This document shows positions 1 to 8,896 of a DNA stretch of 9,567 nt, piece by piece. How positions within the stretch are numbered: position 1 is the stretch's first letter; each line of letters starts with the position of its first letter. This DNA comes from Betaproteobacteria bacterium. Its GTDB lineage: Bacteria; Pseudomonadota; Gammaproteobacteria; Burkholderiales; SG8-39. The translations under genes and the position numbers were made by a program. Location of the stretch: positions 1 through 9,567 of the forward strand of contig VBDM01000002.1 of NCBI GenBank assembly GCA_005881355.1. The letters run 5' to 3'. Under the pieces are notes generated by a model that was not told where the DNA came from, searched no databases, and saw only the letters and a program-made list of their open reading frames with translations.

Positions 1-743
1 CGCTCGGCTCTTCCGCCGACGTGTGGGCCGATAACCTGCCCGCTCTCGCCGGGTACGGATTGCGCGTGATCGCCTTCGATCAGCCCGGATTCGGCTTGAG
101 CGACGATCCGGAAGATCACTCCGTCGCGTATCGCACCCGCTTTGTCCTCGCATTCATGGACGCGATGAGGATAGAGCAGGCGCATCTCGTCGGCCACTCG
201 CAATCCGGCCGTATCGCGGTCAACCTCGCTTTCGATCAGCCGCGGCGCGTCTTGAAAATCGTCGTGCTGGGAACGGGAAGCCTGCTTCCCCCGCTGCCGC
301 CCGGAGGGACGAAGTCGGACTCGGGAGAGGGCAAAGAAGGCGGGACAAGGGAACCGACGCTGGAAGAAACCCGCAGGTCCCTCGAGGACAACCTGTTCAA
401 TCACGCGCTGATCACGCCCGCCGTGCTCCAGACGCGTCATCGCATGAGCACCGGCAGGAACTTCCGGGCGTTTCTCGCACGCCGGCAGGCGCGCGGAGGA
501 GAGAAGAAAAAGGAGTCCGCTCCGCTATGGCAGCGGCTCGCGGAAGTCCAGGCGCCGTTGCGGATGATCTACGGAAGGCAGGACCGCGGCGCGGCTGCCG
601 AGCGGGCGGCGCTGGCGAGACGGCTCTACCCTGCCATCGACCTTCATCTGATCGACGGATGCAGGCATCTCGTGCAGTGGGACGCTGCCGCGGAGTTCGC
701 GGCCCTGAGCGGATCTTTTTGCGCAGCTGCCGTCGCCGGTTGA
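1..743 (+). CDS. Alpha/beta hydrolase, meta-cleavage C-C hydrolase-like (5' end outside window)
   Basis: The gene is cut by the window edge. The frame is already open at base 3 (Leu-Gly-Ser-Ser-Ala-Asp before the GTG at 21), matching the oxyanion-loop region of alpha/beta hydrolases, so the GTG at 21 is probably not the start. Numbering from that GTG, the strand and loop DQPGFGLSD is at 20-28, the nucleophile elbow GHSQSG at 58-63 (Ser60), the probable acid Asp188 in YGRQDR, and the catalytic His216 in CRHLVQWD. The last motif resembles the H-x-x-QW-[ED] end of BphD/HsaD-type enzymes that split ring-cleavage products of aromatic catabolism. A hydrophilic Gly/Lys/Glu-rich stretch (about residues 94-112) and another (about 158-168) look like loop insertions near the lid. 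Hydrolase fold and triad are seen; aromatic-ring substrate is inference. It converges on the solute-binding protein gene. Confidence 0.85.
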   Translation, partial: LGSSADVWADNLPALAGYGLRVIAFDQPGFGLSDDPEDHSVAYRTRFVLAFMDAMRIEQAHLVGHSQSGRIAVNLAFDQPRRVLKIVVLGTGSLLPPLPPGGTKSDSGEGKEGGTREPTLEETRRSLEDNLFNHALITPAVLQTRHRMSTGRNFRAFLARRQARGGEKKKESAPLWQRLAEVQAPLRMIYGRQDRGAAAERAALARRLYPAIDLHLIDGCRHLVQWDAAAEFAALSGSFCAAAVAG

Positions 744-792
744 TCGGTTGCAGTCGGGAATCCGGAAAATTCTCCGGCAGGCAGCAGGCCGC

Positions 793-1758
793 TTATTCGA
801 TTTTGGCGCCGGACGCCTTTACCACCTTGCCCCACTTCACGACTTCGTCGTGGATGAACGCTCCCAGTTGCTCGGGCGTCCAGGGTGTCGCCTCGGCGCC
901 TTGCTGCATGAGCTTTTCCTGCACATCGGGGAGCGCGAGCGCCTTGTTTGCCTCGCCGTTCAGGCGCAAGACGATTTCCCTCGGGGTCGCCCTGGGCGCC
1001 ATGATTCCGAACCACCCGGCGGCTTCGTAGCCGGCGACGCCCGCCTCCTGCATGGTCGGCACCTCGGGTAGCCCGGGGAAGCGCTTCGCCGTGGTCACGG
1101 CAAGCGCGCGCAGCCTGCCGCTCCTGATATGAGGCATCGATGAAGGAAGGTTGTCCCACATCACGGAAACCTGTCCTCCGATCAAATCGACGAGCGCCGG
1201 ACCGCTGCCCTTGTAGAGAATGTGGACGATGTCCACCCCGGTCAGCATCTTGAACATCTCGGCCGACATGTGTATCGAAGTGCCGTGACCCGACGACGCG
1301 TAGTTGATCTGGCCCGGCTTGCTCTTCGCCAGCGCGATGAACTCGGCGACCGATTTGGCGGGCACTTGAGGGTTCACGACCATGACGTTCGGCACCTGCG
1401 CGATCATCGCTACCGGCGCGAGGTCGCGCTCGAAGCTGAAATTGAGCTTGGTGTAGAGCGTCTCGCTGATCGGTTGCGCAGCCGTCGCCTGAAGAATGGT
1501 GTACCCGTCAGGCGCCGACTTCGCGACCTGCTCGGTGCCCAGGTTGCCCGCCACCCCGGGCCGATTCTCCACCACGACCGGTTGCCCGAGCGGTCCGCTG
1601 ATCCTCTCCGCCATGATGCGCGCCGTGATGTCCGTCGTGCCCGCGGGCGGGAAGGGCACGATGTAGCGGATCGGCTTGGATGGCCAGGCCTGTGCCGCCG
1701 CCTCTCCCGCAAGGACACAGAGAGCGGCGGCAAGAAAAAACCCGATGCGAGCAAACAT
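793..1758 (-). CDS. Bug/TctC family tripartite tricarboxylate transporter substrate-binding protein
   Basis: A 321-residue protein with a cleavable signal peptide: Arg4, a hydrophobic core at 5-18, and AAAQA at 20-24 ahead of mature WPSKPIRYIVPFPPAG. This opening, followed by the GQPVVVENRPG block and a KSAPDGYT motif, is the signature of the Bug family (TctC fold). These are periplasmic two-lobed receptors that bind small carboxylates or similar solutes and, in the classic case, deliver them to a TctA/TctB membrane permease. No permease genes are adjacent, so this is one of the orphan receptors common in Burkholderiales-like genomes; the ligand cannot be told from sequence. Length is normal for the family. 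The ATG start is backed by a strong AGAGGAGG ribosome-binding site 5 nt upstream. It is probably its own transcription unit, 70 nt downstream of the SnoaL-like gene. Confidence 0.95.
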   Translation of the reverse strand: MFARIGFFLAAALCVLAGEAAAQAWPSKPIRYIVPFPPAGTTDITARIMAERISGPLGQPVVVENRPGVAGNLGTEQVAKSAPDGYTILQATAAQPISETLYTKLNFSFERDLAPVAMIAQVPNVMVVNPQVPAKSVAEFIALAKSKPGQINYASSGHGTSIHMSAEMFKMLTGVDIVHILYKGSGPALVDLIGGQVSVMWDNLPSSMPHIRSGRLRALAVTTAKRFPGLPEVPTMQEAGVAGYEAAGWFGIMAPRATPREIVLRLNGEANKALALPDVQEKLMQQGAEATPWTPEQLGAFIHDEVVKWGKVVKASGAKIE

Positions 1759-1763
1759 ATTTG

Positions 1764-1771
1764 CCTCCTCT
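1764..1771 (-). promoter_or_regulatory. Strong ribosome-binding site of the Bug-type receptor gene
   Basis: On the minus strand the sequence reads AGAGGAGG, 5 nt before the ATG at 1758. It fixes this start over other candidates. Confidence 0.85.
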
Positions 1772-1781
1772 CGGACGGACT

Positions 1782-1789
1782 ATTCTATA
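1782..1789 (-). promoter_or_regulatory. Possible -10 element for the Bug-type receptor gene
   Basis: On the minus strand TATAGAAT lies in an otherwise GC-rich 70-nt spacer, about 24 nt upstream of the ATG. No good -35 box is seen at 16-18 bp, so this is only a weak promoter candidate. Confidence 0.35.
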
Positions 1790-1828
1790 GCGCGGTCGGG
1801 GCGATGCGCCGCAGCGGATCGCGCCGCC

Positions 1829-2281
1829 TTACTGCGGAGGGACTAGGATGGGCAGGATGCTCGCTATCCGCCACCCCTCGGGCTTCTTGACCATCACCAG
1901 ATTGATGTAGAGGCGGATCTTGGAAGGTTCGGCGCCCGGGTCCCCGACCGTGAGTTGTGTCGTGGCGTAGACCTGCGCCACGCGCCTGCTGACCGAAATG
2001 ACCCGGAGCTCCTTCCGATCGGGCTCGATGTGCCAGGTGCCCTTGTAGCGTTCCTCTAGGCTCTTGAGCGCCGCTTCGCGGCCCCAGACCGGTTTGCCGC
2101 GCGTAATCCAGAGAAAATCCGGCGAGTCGATCAGCAGCGTGCGCACCGACTTCAAATCGTGGTTGTTTTGCGCCGTGATGTACTTATCGAATACGACGCG
2201 TACCTCGTCCTCCATCGTCGCGGCGTGGCCGAGCGTCGCAAGCAACGCTCCTACGGCGAAAGCCATGAAACGCTTTACCAT
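1829..2281 (-). CDS. Secreted SnoaL/NTF2-like (DUF4440-type) protein
   Basis: A 150-residue protein starting at the ATG at 2281. The frame stays open upstream into the tRNA gene, so that upstream part cannot be coding; the chosen ATG has GGAGAGG just before it and begins a signal peptide (MVKRF, hydrophobic core at about 6-17, GHAA cleavage region near residue 20-21). The mature part follows the NTF2-like cone-fold pattern: an amphipathic helix (VFDKYITAQNNHDL), a W-I-T-R-G-K-P-V-W-G motif with the following REAALKSLEERY helix, and later beta strands ending in a hydrophobic VMVKKPEGWRIASI, typical of SnoaL_3/DUF4440 proteins. Such proteins include ketosteroid-isomerase-like enzymes and many of unknown activity; I cannot assign a reaction. 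Family call is good, function unknown. It follows the tRNA gene with no terminator visible between them. Confidence 0.85.
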   Translation of the reverse strand: MVKRFMAFAVGALLATLGHAATMEDEVRVVFDKYITAQNNHDLKSVRTLLIDSPDFLWITRGKPVWGREAALKSLEERYKGTWHIEPDRKELRVISVSRRVAQVYATTQLTVGDPGAEPSKIRLYINLVMVKKPEGWRIASILPILVPPQ

Positions 2282-2310
2282 TCCCTCTCCAAAATTCCAG
2301 ACATTGTAAG

Positions 2311-2384
2311 TGGGCCCGCCTGGATTCGAACCAGGGACCAAAGGATTATGAGTCCTCTGCTCTGACCAGCTGAGCTACAGGCCC
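2311..2384 (-). tRNA. tRNA-Ile2 (anticodon CAT, lysidine type); tRNA-Met is the alternative
   Basis: A full cloverleaf can be folded on the minus strand. The acceptor stem GGGCCTG pairs with CGGGCCC (one G-U pair) with discriminator A73. The D arm is GCTC/GAGC, the anticodon arm GAGGA-CTCATAA-TCCTT, and the T arm CCTGG-TTCGAAT-CCAGG. Anticodon CAT could mean elongator Met, initiator Met or Ile2. The GGGCTCATAACCC stem of initiators is absent. The acceptor stem has C4-G69 and C5-G68, the pairs known to direct the lysidine synthase TilS to tRNA-Ile2, whereas Escherichia coli elongator tRNA-Met has other bases there; hence Ile2, reading AUA codons after lysidine modification. The 3' CCA is not encoded (CTT follows A73) and must be added by the CCA-adding enzyme. 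It lies 73 nt downstream of rpoD on the same strand. Confidence 0.9.
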
Positions 2385-2397
2385 CCGCTGGACCACT

Positions 2398-2413
2398 GCC
2401 CGTCTTTGCGGGC
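2398..2413. other. Short hairpin between rpoD and the tRNA gene
   Basis: A perfect 5-bp stem (GCCCG/CGGGC) with a 6-nt loop. No T-tract follows on the minus strand, so it is not a standard intrinsic terminator. It may help define the rpoD mRNA end or the tRNA leader. Confidence 0.35.
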
Positions 2414-2425
2414 CTAATTATTGTC

Positions 2426-2457
2426 GATATTACGGCAGGTTCGAACCTTCCGCGATA

Positions 2458-2459
<2 letters not shown>
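2426..2459. repeat. 34-bp imperfect palindrome overlapping the rpoD stop codon
   Basis: The two 17-nt arms, gatattacggcaggttc and gaaccttccgcgatatc, abut with no spacer and match at 14 of 17 positions. The central 12 bp AGGTTCGAACCT is perfect. The right arm overlaps the first bases of the rpoD TGA at 2458-2460. In RNA it would make a strong stem directly at the end of the rpoD message, but no U-run follows, so it may be a processing or stability element rather than a classic terminator. Confidence 0.6.
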
Positions 2460-5003
<2,544 letters not shown>

Positions 5004-5007
<4 letters not shown>

Positions 5008-6824
5008 GAAATCCCTCGGGAACCGGAAATTATAGCATTATTTGAAGCACTTGCAGGGGTTTGCTTGCGTTCCCGGAGCAAACGGAGCATCTCGGCTTCT
5101 TCCTCCGGCGTGCGGCCCGGTTTCACCCTCAGGGCCTCGAACCGCTGCTGCCGTTGCTTATCCCGCAAGCAATCGAGAGCGCCGCGAAACTCGAACTCCA
5201 TGTGCTCCGCTTCGAGCTTCTTTTCGAGCAGAGCCGCCTGATTCCACTCGAGCAGGTCGCGGAATTCAGTTGCGTGGAAATGATCAACGATGATGTTTCC
5301 GTCCGTTTCCGGGTTCTCGCGGCAGAATTCGGCAACGGCAGCGAGTGCACGCGCCTCGGGCGAGCTTTGATCCAGCAACCCGGCAGAAAGTTCCTTCGCG
5401 AGCGCCGGCTTGGAAATCAGGCATTGCAGTAGGTCGCGGACCAGCTTCAGCTCCGGGGCCTGCGCTCCGCGGTCCACCCCGCGAGCCGGAGCGGGCCTTG
5501 CGCCATAGCCGCCTGCCGCGCGGATTTCGGTGATCCGCGCGGTTTCCTCCTGGGTCATGCCCGCCGCGTCGGCCAGCATCTTCAGGAGCTGGAGCTGAAG
5601 CGCCGGCGCCGATATTTTCTGCAGCAGGGGTTTCGCGTCGTGCGCCAGGCGCGAGCGGCCCTCGGGCGTTTTGACATCGGCGCGCGCCTTCAGCTCCTCG
5701 AGCAGGAAGCCGGACAACGGCTGCGCTCCATCGAGCTCCTTCTCGAAAACCGCTTTCCCGTGCTCGCGCACAAAGCTGTCCGGATCGTGCTCGGGCGGGA
5801 GGAAGAGAAATCGCACCGACTTGTTGTCGGCGAGGTAGGGCAGGCTCACCTCGAGCGCATGCCACGCCGCCTTCCGGCCCGCCGCGTCGCCGTCGAAGCA
5901 GAAAACAACCTCATCGGTCTGGCGCAGAAGCTTCTGCACATGAGTCGCCGAGGTCGCCGTGCCAAGCGTCGCTACCGCGTACTCGATACCGTGTTGCGCG
6001 AGCGCCACCACGTCCATATAGCCTTCGACGACGATGACGCGGCCGGCGGCCCGGATCGCGGGCCTCGCTTGCGTAAGCCCGTAGAGCTCTCGTCCTTTCT
6101 CGAAGAGCGGCGTTTCCGGTGAGTTGAGGTATTTGGGGCCGGGGGTAGTCTTCACTTCGGCCTCGGTCGCCTCGCCCTCGCCGAGCACCCGGCCGCCGAA
6201 TGCGATCACCGATCCGCGCTGGTCGAGAATAGGAAACATGATGCGGTCGCGGAAGCGGTCATAGCGCCGCCCGCCGCCTTCCGGGTCGATCACCAGGCCC
6301 GCATCCTTCAGGGCTTTGTCGGGGTAGTTCGGGAATACGCCTTCCAGGTTCTGCCAGCCCTCGGGCGCATAACCGATGCCGAAACGCCCGGCGATTTTTC
6401 CGGTCAGTCCACGGCCCTTGAGGTATTCGATCGCACGCGGCGCGGCTTTCAGCTGATCGCGGTAGTAATCGCAGGCGCGCTCCATGATGGCGTAAAGATC
6501 GGGGCCGGCGTCGGGTTTCTTTCCGCGCGGCTCGAACTCGGGCATTTTCATTCCGACCGACTCGGCGAGGTCCTTCACCGCATCGACGTAGCCCAGGCCC
6601 TGGTACTCCATGAGGAAGGAGATGGCGTTGCCGTGCGCGCCGCAGCCGAAGCAGTGGTAGAACTGCTTGGCCGGGCTTACGGTGAACGAAGGCGTCTTCT
6701 CGCTGTGGAACGGGCAGCAGGCGAGATGGTTGGCGCCGCTCTTTTTCAGCGGCACGTGGCGCTCGATCACGTCGACGATGTCGACCCGATGGAGCAGTTC
6801 TTGCTTGAACGAATCGGGGATCAC
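5004..6824 (-). CDS. dnaG: DNA primase DnaG
   Basis: Makes the RNA primers for chromosome replication, working with the DnaB helicase at the fork. The 606-residue product has the CHC2 zinc finger (Cys37, His40, Cys58, Cys61, in CCPFHSEKTPSF and YHCFGCGAHG), the RNA polymerase core with AFGGR at 208-212, and the TOPRIM domain with Glu267 in VVEGYMDV and DGDAAG at 311-316 (Asp311 and Asp313 as metal ligands). A variable C-terminal helical domain, which binds DnaB in the family, covers about 455-590. The start is GTG at 6824: MIPDSFKQELL is how betaproteobacterial primases begin, though no clear ribosome-binding site precedes it. The last dozen residues (SNNAIISGSRGIS) are encoded by DNA that doubles as the rpoD promoter and ribosome-binding site, and the TGA overlaps the rpoD GTG by 4 nt. 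Confidence 0.98.
5013..5017 (-). promoter_or_regulatory. Ribosome-binding site deciding the rpoD GTG start
   Basis: The minus strand reads GAGGG, then ATTTC, then GTG at 5007. The spacing is good, whereas the ATG at 4989 has only a distant GAGAGA. It sits within the last codons of dnaG, which suggests translational coupling. Confidence 0.6.
5029..5037 (-). promoter_or_regulatory. Extended -10 promoter for rpoD inside the 3' end of dnaG
   Basis: The minus strand reads TGCTATAAT: a perfect TATAAT with the TGn extension. It stands in a local AT-rich island (AATAATGCTATAATTT) inside otherwise GC-rich dnaG coding sequence. The -35 region is poor (CTGCAA with a 16-bp spacer), which extended -10 promoters tolerate. 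Initiation would fall near 5022, leaving about 15 nt of leader that still includes the ribosome-binding site. E. coli rpoD also has internal promoters within dnaG, so the arrangement is expected; the exact site is inference. Confidence 0.6.
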
Positions 6825-6840
6825 GGCCGAAACGCGCTGC

Positions 6841-6929
6841 GATGAATGGGCCGCCGGGGCCCGTCCCTCCTCACCATCTTCCCTTTATAGGCGAAATTTT
6901 CCGAAGCGCAAGCCGCCCGCCCATTCATC
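6841..6929. repeat. Inverted repeat flanking the yqeY-dnaG spacer
   Basis: GATGAATGGGC at 6841-6851 is the exact reverse complement of GCCCATTCATC at 6919-6929. The second arm covers the yqeY stop codon; the first lies just before dnaG. Between them are a promoter candidate and a GGGCC/GGCCC hairpin (6848-6862) that shares bases with the left arm, so the two structures exclude each other. Confidence 0.6.
6884..6911 (-). promoter_or_regulatory. Candidate sigma-70 promoter for dnaG-rpoD
   Basis: On the minus strand TTGCGC (6906-6911) and TATAAA (6884-6889) are 16 bp apart, each one or a few bases from consensus. The site is in the 100-nt spacer before dnaG and is the only AT-rich patch there. 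It could let dnaG-rpoD be expressed past the hairpin behind rpsU. Confidence 0.55.
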
Positions 6930-7371
6930 CGCCTAGCTTCGTCTTCACCAGCGCCGACACCTTGCCCATGTCCGCGCGTCCCGAGAGCTTTCCTTTCAGC
7001 ACCCCCATCACCTTGCCCATGTCGGGCACGCCCTTCGCGCCAATCTGCGCGATCGCCGCGGAGACCTCTTGCGCGATCTCGGCGTCCGTCAGTTGTTTGG
7101 GCAGGTAGCCCGAGAGGAGGTTCAATTCGAAGGTCTCGTTGTCTACGAGATCCTTGCGGCCGGCGGCCTGGAACTGCGCGATGGAGTCGCGGCGCTGCTT
7201 GATCATTTTTTCGATGACGGAGGCGACCTCCGCGTCGGAGAGCTCCTTGCGCTCGTCCACCTCGCGCTGCTGGATCGCCGCAAGCAGCAGCCGGATCGCC
7301 GACAGGCGCTGGGCCTCTCTCGCCTTCATCGCGGCCTTCATGTCATCGGTGATCTTGGCTTTGACGGACAT
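6925..7371 (-). CDS. yqeY: GatB/YqeY domain protein
   Basis: A 148-residue stand-alone YqeY protein, the same fold as the C-terminal tRNA-binding domain of GatB in the Asp/Glu-tRNA amidotransferase. Seen features: an N-terminal helical half (ITDDMKAAMKAREAQRLSAIRLLLAAI with the REVDER motif), FELNLLSGYLPKQLT at 81-95, and the C-terminal GKVMGVLKGKLSGRADMGKVSALVK, all typical. The cellular role of stand-alone YqeY is not settled; tRNA binding is inferred from homology. The frame is open far upstream, but the family start MSVKAKITDD fixes the ATG at 7371; only a weak ribosome-binding site precedes it. It lies between rpsU and dnaG, as in many betaproteobacteria, and is separated from rpsU by a terminator-like hairpin. 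Confidence 0.93.
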   Translation of the reverse strand: MSVKAKITDDMKAAMKAREAQRLSAIRLLLAAIQQREVDERKELSDAEVASVIEKMIKQRRDSIAQFQAAGRKDLVDNETFELNLLSGYLPKQLTDAEIAQEVSAAIAQIGAKGVPDMGKVMGVLKGKLSGRADMGKVSALVKTKLGG

Positions 7372-7379
7372 GGCGGGAA

Positions 7380-7484
7380 TCAGGACCTGGGATCTGGGAT
7401 TGAAAACCGGAGAATCAGAAAACGCAAGGCCGGACAGACTCGAGCCTGCCCGGCCCTCGATCCCGAATCCCCGGCCTCGGATCC
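7380..7484. repeat. Degenerate GGATC/GGGATTG repeat debris in the rpsU-yqeY spacer
   Basis: The left side on the plus strand is G-rich (CCTGGGATCTGGGATTG, 7386-7402), while the right side is C-rich (CTCGATCCCGAATCCCC, 7455-7471). The two halves are therefore loosely inverted copies around the central hairpin. Related wording occurs in the 3' part of tsaD. It looks like a small palindromic repeat element in decay; the boundaries are not clear. Confidence 0.4.
7419..7455 (-). terminator. Terminator or attenuator hairpin after rpsU
   Basis: On the minus strand GGCCGGGCAGGCTC pairs with GAGTCTGTCCGGCC (7428-7455) using two G-U pairs, then TTGCGTTTT follows (7419-7427). The stem is strong, the T-tract interrupted. 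In E. coli a partial terminator lies between rpsU and dnaG and reduces expression of the downstream genes relative to S21; this hairpin fits that role here, placed before yqeY. Confidence 0.6.
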
Positions 7485-7697
7485 TTAATAGAGCTTTGGG
7501 GGCAATGTCTGGTTGCGCAGGCGCTTGTAATGCCGCTTGACGGCCGCGGCGAGCTTCCTCTTGCGGTAGGCGGTCGGCTTTTCGTAGAACTCGCGGGCGC
7601 GCAGTTCGGTGAGAAGCCCCGTTTTTTCCACGGTCCGCTTGAAGCGGCGCAACGCCACCTCGAAGGGCTCGTTTTCCTTGACGCGTACGGTCGGCAT
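7485..7697 (-). CDS. rpsU: 30S ribosomal protein S21
   Basis: A 70-residue, strongly basic protein with the S21 pattern: MPTVRVKENEPFEVALRRFKR at the start, the TELRAREFYEKPTAYRKRK middle, and a basic tail ending in RNQTLPPKLY. S21 joins the small subunit near the anti-Shine-Dalgarno end of 16S rRNA and helps initiation on natural messages. Length is normal. The ATG has GAGG 4 nt upstream (7702-7705). It is first in the operon, as in E. coli. The C-terminal tail is close to the betaproteobacterial form. Confidence 0.98.
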   Translation of the reverse strand: MPTVRVKENEPFEVALRRFKRTVEKTGLLTELRAREFYEKPTAYRKRKLAAAVKRHYKRLRNQTLPPKLY

Positions 7698-7725
7698 GCA
7701 GCCTCGTTTCCAGGTGCAAAGGCGC

Positions 7726-7757
7726 GAATTCTAGCAGAGAATTCCTCCTCGAGTCAC
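7726..7757 (-). promoter_or_regulatory. Promoter of the rpsU operon with a palindrome over its -10 box
   Basis: On the minus strand an extended -10 TGCTAGAAT (TAGAAT at 7728-7733) is preceded at 18 bp by GTGACT (7752-7757). The start would lie near 7721, giving a leader of about 24 nt before the rpsU ATG. A perfect 7-bp inverted repeat, GAATTCT-AGCAG-AGAATTC (7726-7744), covers the -10 box and part of the spacer, where an operator would sit. Confidence 0.6.
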
Positions 7758-7834
7758 CTGCCTCGCGCGGTGCGGCCCAAATCGCGGACCGCCCGGGCGC
7801 CGGGCACGCAAATCGATCGAAGCGCCGACAAATC

Positions 7835-8887
7835 ATGCTCGTGCTGGGGATAGAGACCTCCTGCGACGAAACCGGAGTCGCCGTCTACGACAGCGACCGC
7901 GGCCTGCTCGCCCACGCGCTGCATTCGCAGGTGGCGCTGCACGACCAGTACGGCGGCGTGGTGCCGGAACTCGCTTCGCGGGACCACGTTCGGCGGCTCC
8001 TCCCCCTCGTCCGCCAAGTGCTGCGCGAGGCCGGCGTCCGGGAGCCGGATCTGGACGCGATCGCATTCACGCAAGGCCCCGGCCTCGCGGGAGCGCTGCT
8101 CGTGGGCGCCGCCGTCGCGAACGGCCTCGCTTTCGGCCTCGGAATCGCGGCGATCGGCGTGCATCACCTCGAAGGGCATTTGCTGTCGCCTTTGCTCGAG
8201 AAAAATGCGCCGGCCTTTCCGTTCGTCGCGCTGCTGGTTTCGGGAGGACACACCCAGCTTATGCGCGTCTCCGGAGTCGGCGACTATCAGATGCTGGGCG
8301 AAACGCTCGACGACGCCGCGGGGGAAGCCTTCGACAAGACCGCGAAACTGCTGGGCCTGGGCTATCCGGGCGGCCCGGCGCTCGCCAAGCTCGCGCAGCG
8401 GGGCAAGCCCGACCGCTTCGAGCTTCCGCGCCCGATGCTGGAGCAGCTCGGAAAACGCGGCGATCTCAATTTCAGCTTCAGCGGCCTGAAGACGGCGGTC
8501 GTCACGCTCCTCCGCCAGCGCACGCTCGACGACCAAACGCGCGCCGACGTCGCCGCCGGGTTCCAGGAGGCCGTGGTTGACGTGCTCGTCGCGAAGTCGC
8601 TCGCCGCAATCGCGCGCACGGGGCTGGAGCGCTTGGTCGTGGCGGGAGGCGTCGGCGCCAACGTGCGCCTGCGCGCGCTGCTCGACGCCGGAGCGGCGCG
8701 CGAAGGATTCAGCGTGTTCTACCCCGCCATGGAATTCTGCACCGACAACGGCGCGATGATCGCGCTCGCGGGCGCAATGCGCCTCGCAACGCAGGATCGA
8801 GGATTGAAGGCTGGGGATCCAGGCAAATCCCGTGGTTTTACCGTCCGGCCTCGCTGGGATTTGGCCACGCTGGCGCTGGGAAGATGA
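7835..8887 (+). CDS. tsaD: tRNA threonylcarbamoyladenosine synthase subunit TsaD
   Basis: Catalyses transfer of the threonylcarbamoyl group, made by TsaC as its AMP ester, onto A37 of tRNAs that read ANN codons, with TsaB and TsaE as partners. The 350-residue protein has the ASKHA-fold motifs in order: GIETSCDETG (5-14), GGVVPELASRDH (40-51), metal ligands His111 and His115 in HHLEGHLLSP, the SGGHT loop (136-140), FSFSGLK (213-219), VAGGVGAN (269-276) and Asp304 in FCTDNGAMIA. The C-terminal FTVRPRW (335-341) is normal, but before it the stretch at about 319-334 (TQDRGLKAGDPGKSRG) is longer than the short linker usual there and is encoded by repeat-like DNA. No clear ribosome-binding site is seen before the ATG; MLVLGIETSCDETG is the family start. 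It is divergent from rpsU. Confidence 0.97.
   Translation: MLVLGIETSCDETGVAVYDSDRGLLAHALHSQVALHDQYGGVVPELASRDHVRRLLPLVRQVLREAGVREPDLDAIAFTQGPGLAGALLVGAAVANGLAFGLGIAAIGVHHLEGHLLSPLLEKNAPAFPFVALLVSGGHTQLMRVSGVGDYQMLGETLDDAAGEAFDKTAKLLGLGYPGGPALAKLAQRGKPDRFELPRPMLEQLGKRGDLNFSFSGLKTAVVTLLRQRTLDDQTRADVAAGFQEAVVDVLVAKSLAAIARTGLERLVVAGGVGANVRLRALLDAGAAREGFSVFYPAMEFCTDNGAMIALAGAMRLATQDRGLKAGDPGKSRGFTVRPRWDLATLALGR
8794..8832 (+). repeat. GGATC/GGATTG repeat-like sequence within tsaD
   Basis: GGATCGAGGATTGAAGG followed by CTGGGGATCC resembles the rpsU-yqeY spacer text around 7390-7405 (shared GGATC-n-GGATTGAA core). It encodes the extra residues ahead of the TsaD C-terminal FTVRPRW motif and keeps the frame. 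Confidence 0.4.
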
Positions 8888-8896
8888 AGTCTGCTC

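Noticed and set aside
762..777. CCGGA/TCCGG hairpin between the convergent hydrolase and Bug-type genes as a terminator
   Set aside because: The stem is only 5 bp and no T-tract follows on either strand; too weak to call.
2282..2341. Upstream extension of the SnoaL-like frame to an ATG at 2341
   Set aside because: The extension translates tRNA T-arm sequence (MVPGSNPGGPT); the tRNA cloverleaf is intact, and the ATG at 2281 has a ribosome-binding site and signal peptide.
7372..7836. Upstream extension of the yqeY frame across rpsU
   Set aside because: It overlaps rpsU on the same strand in another frame, and the family's N-terminus matches the ATG at 7371.
8825..8862. AAATCCC/GGGATTT inverted repeat at the end of tsaD as a terminator
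   Set aside because: The loop is long (24 nt), lies wholly in conserved coding sequence, and has no T-tract after it.
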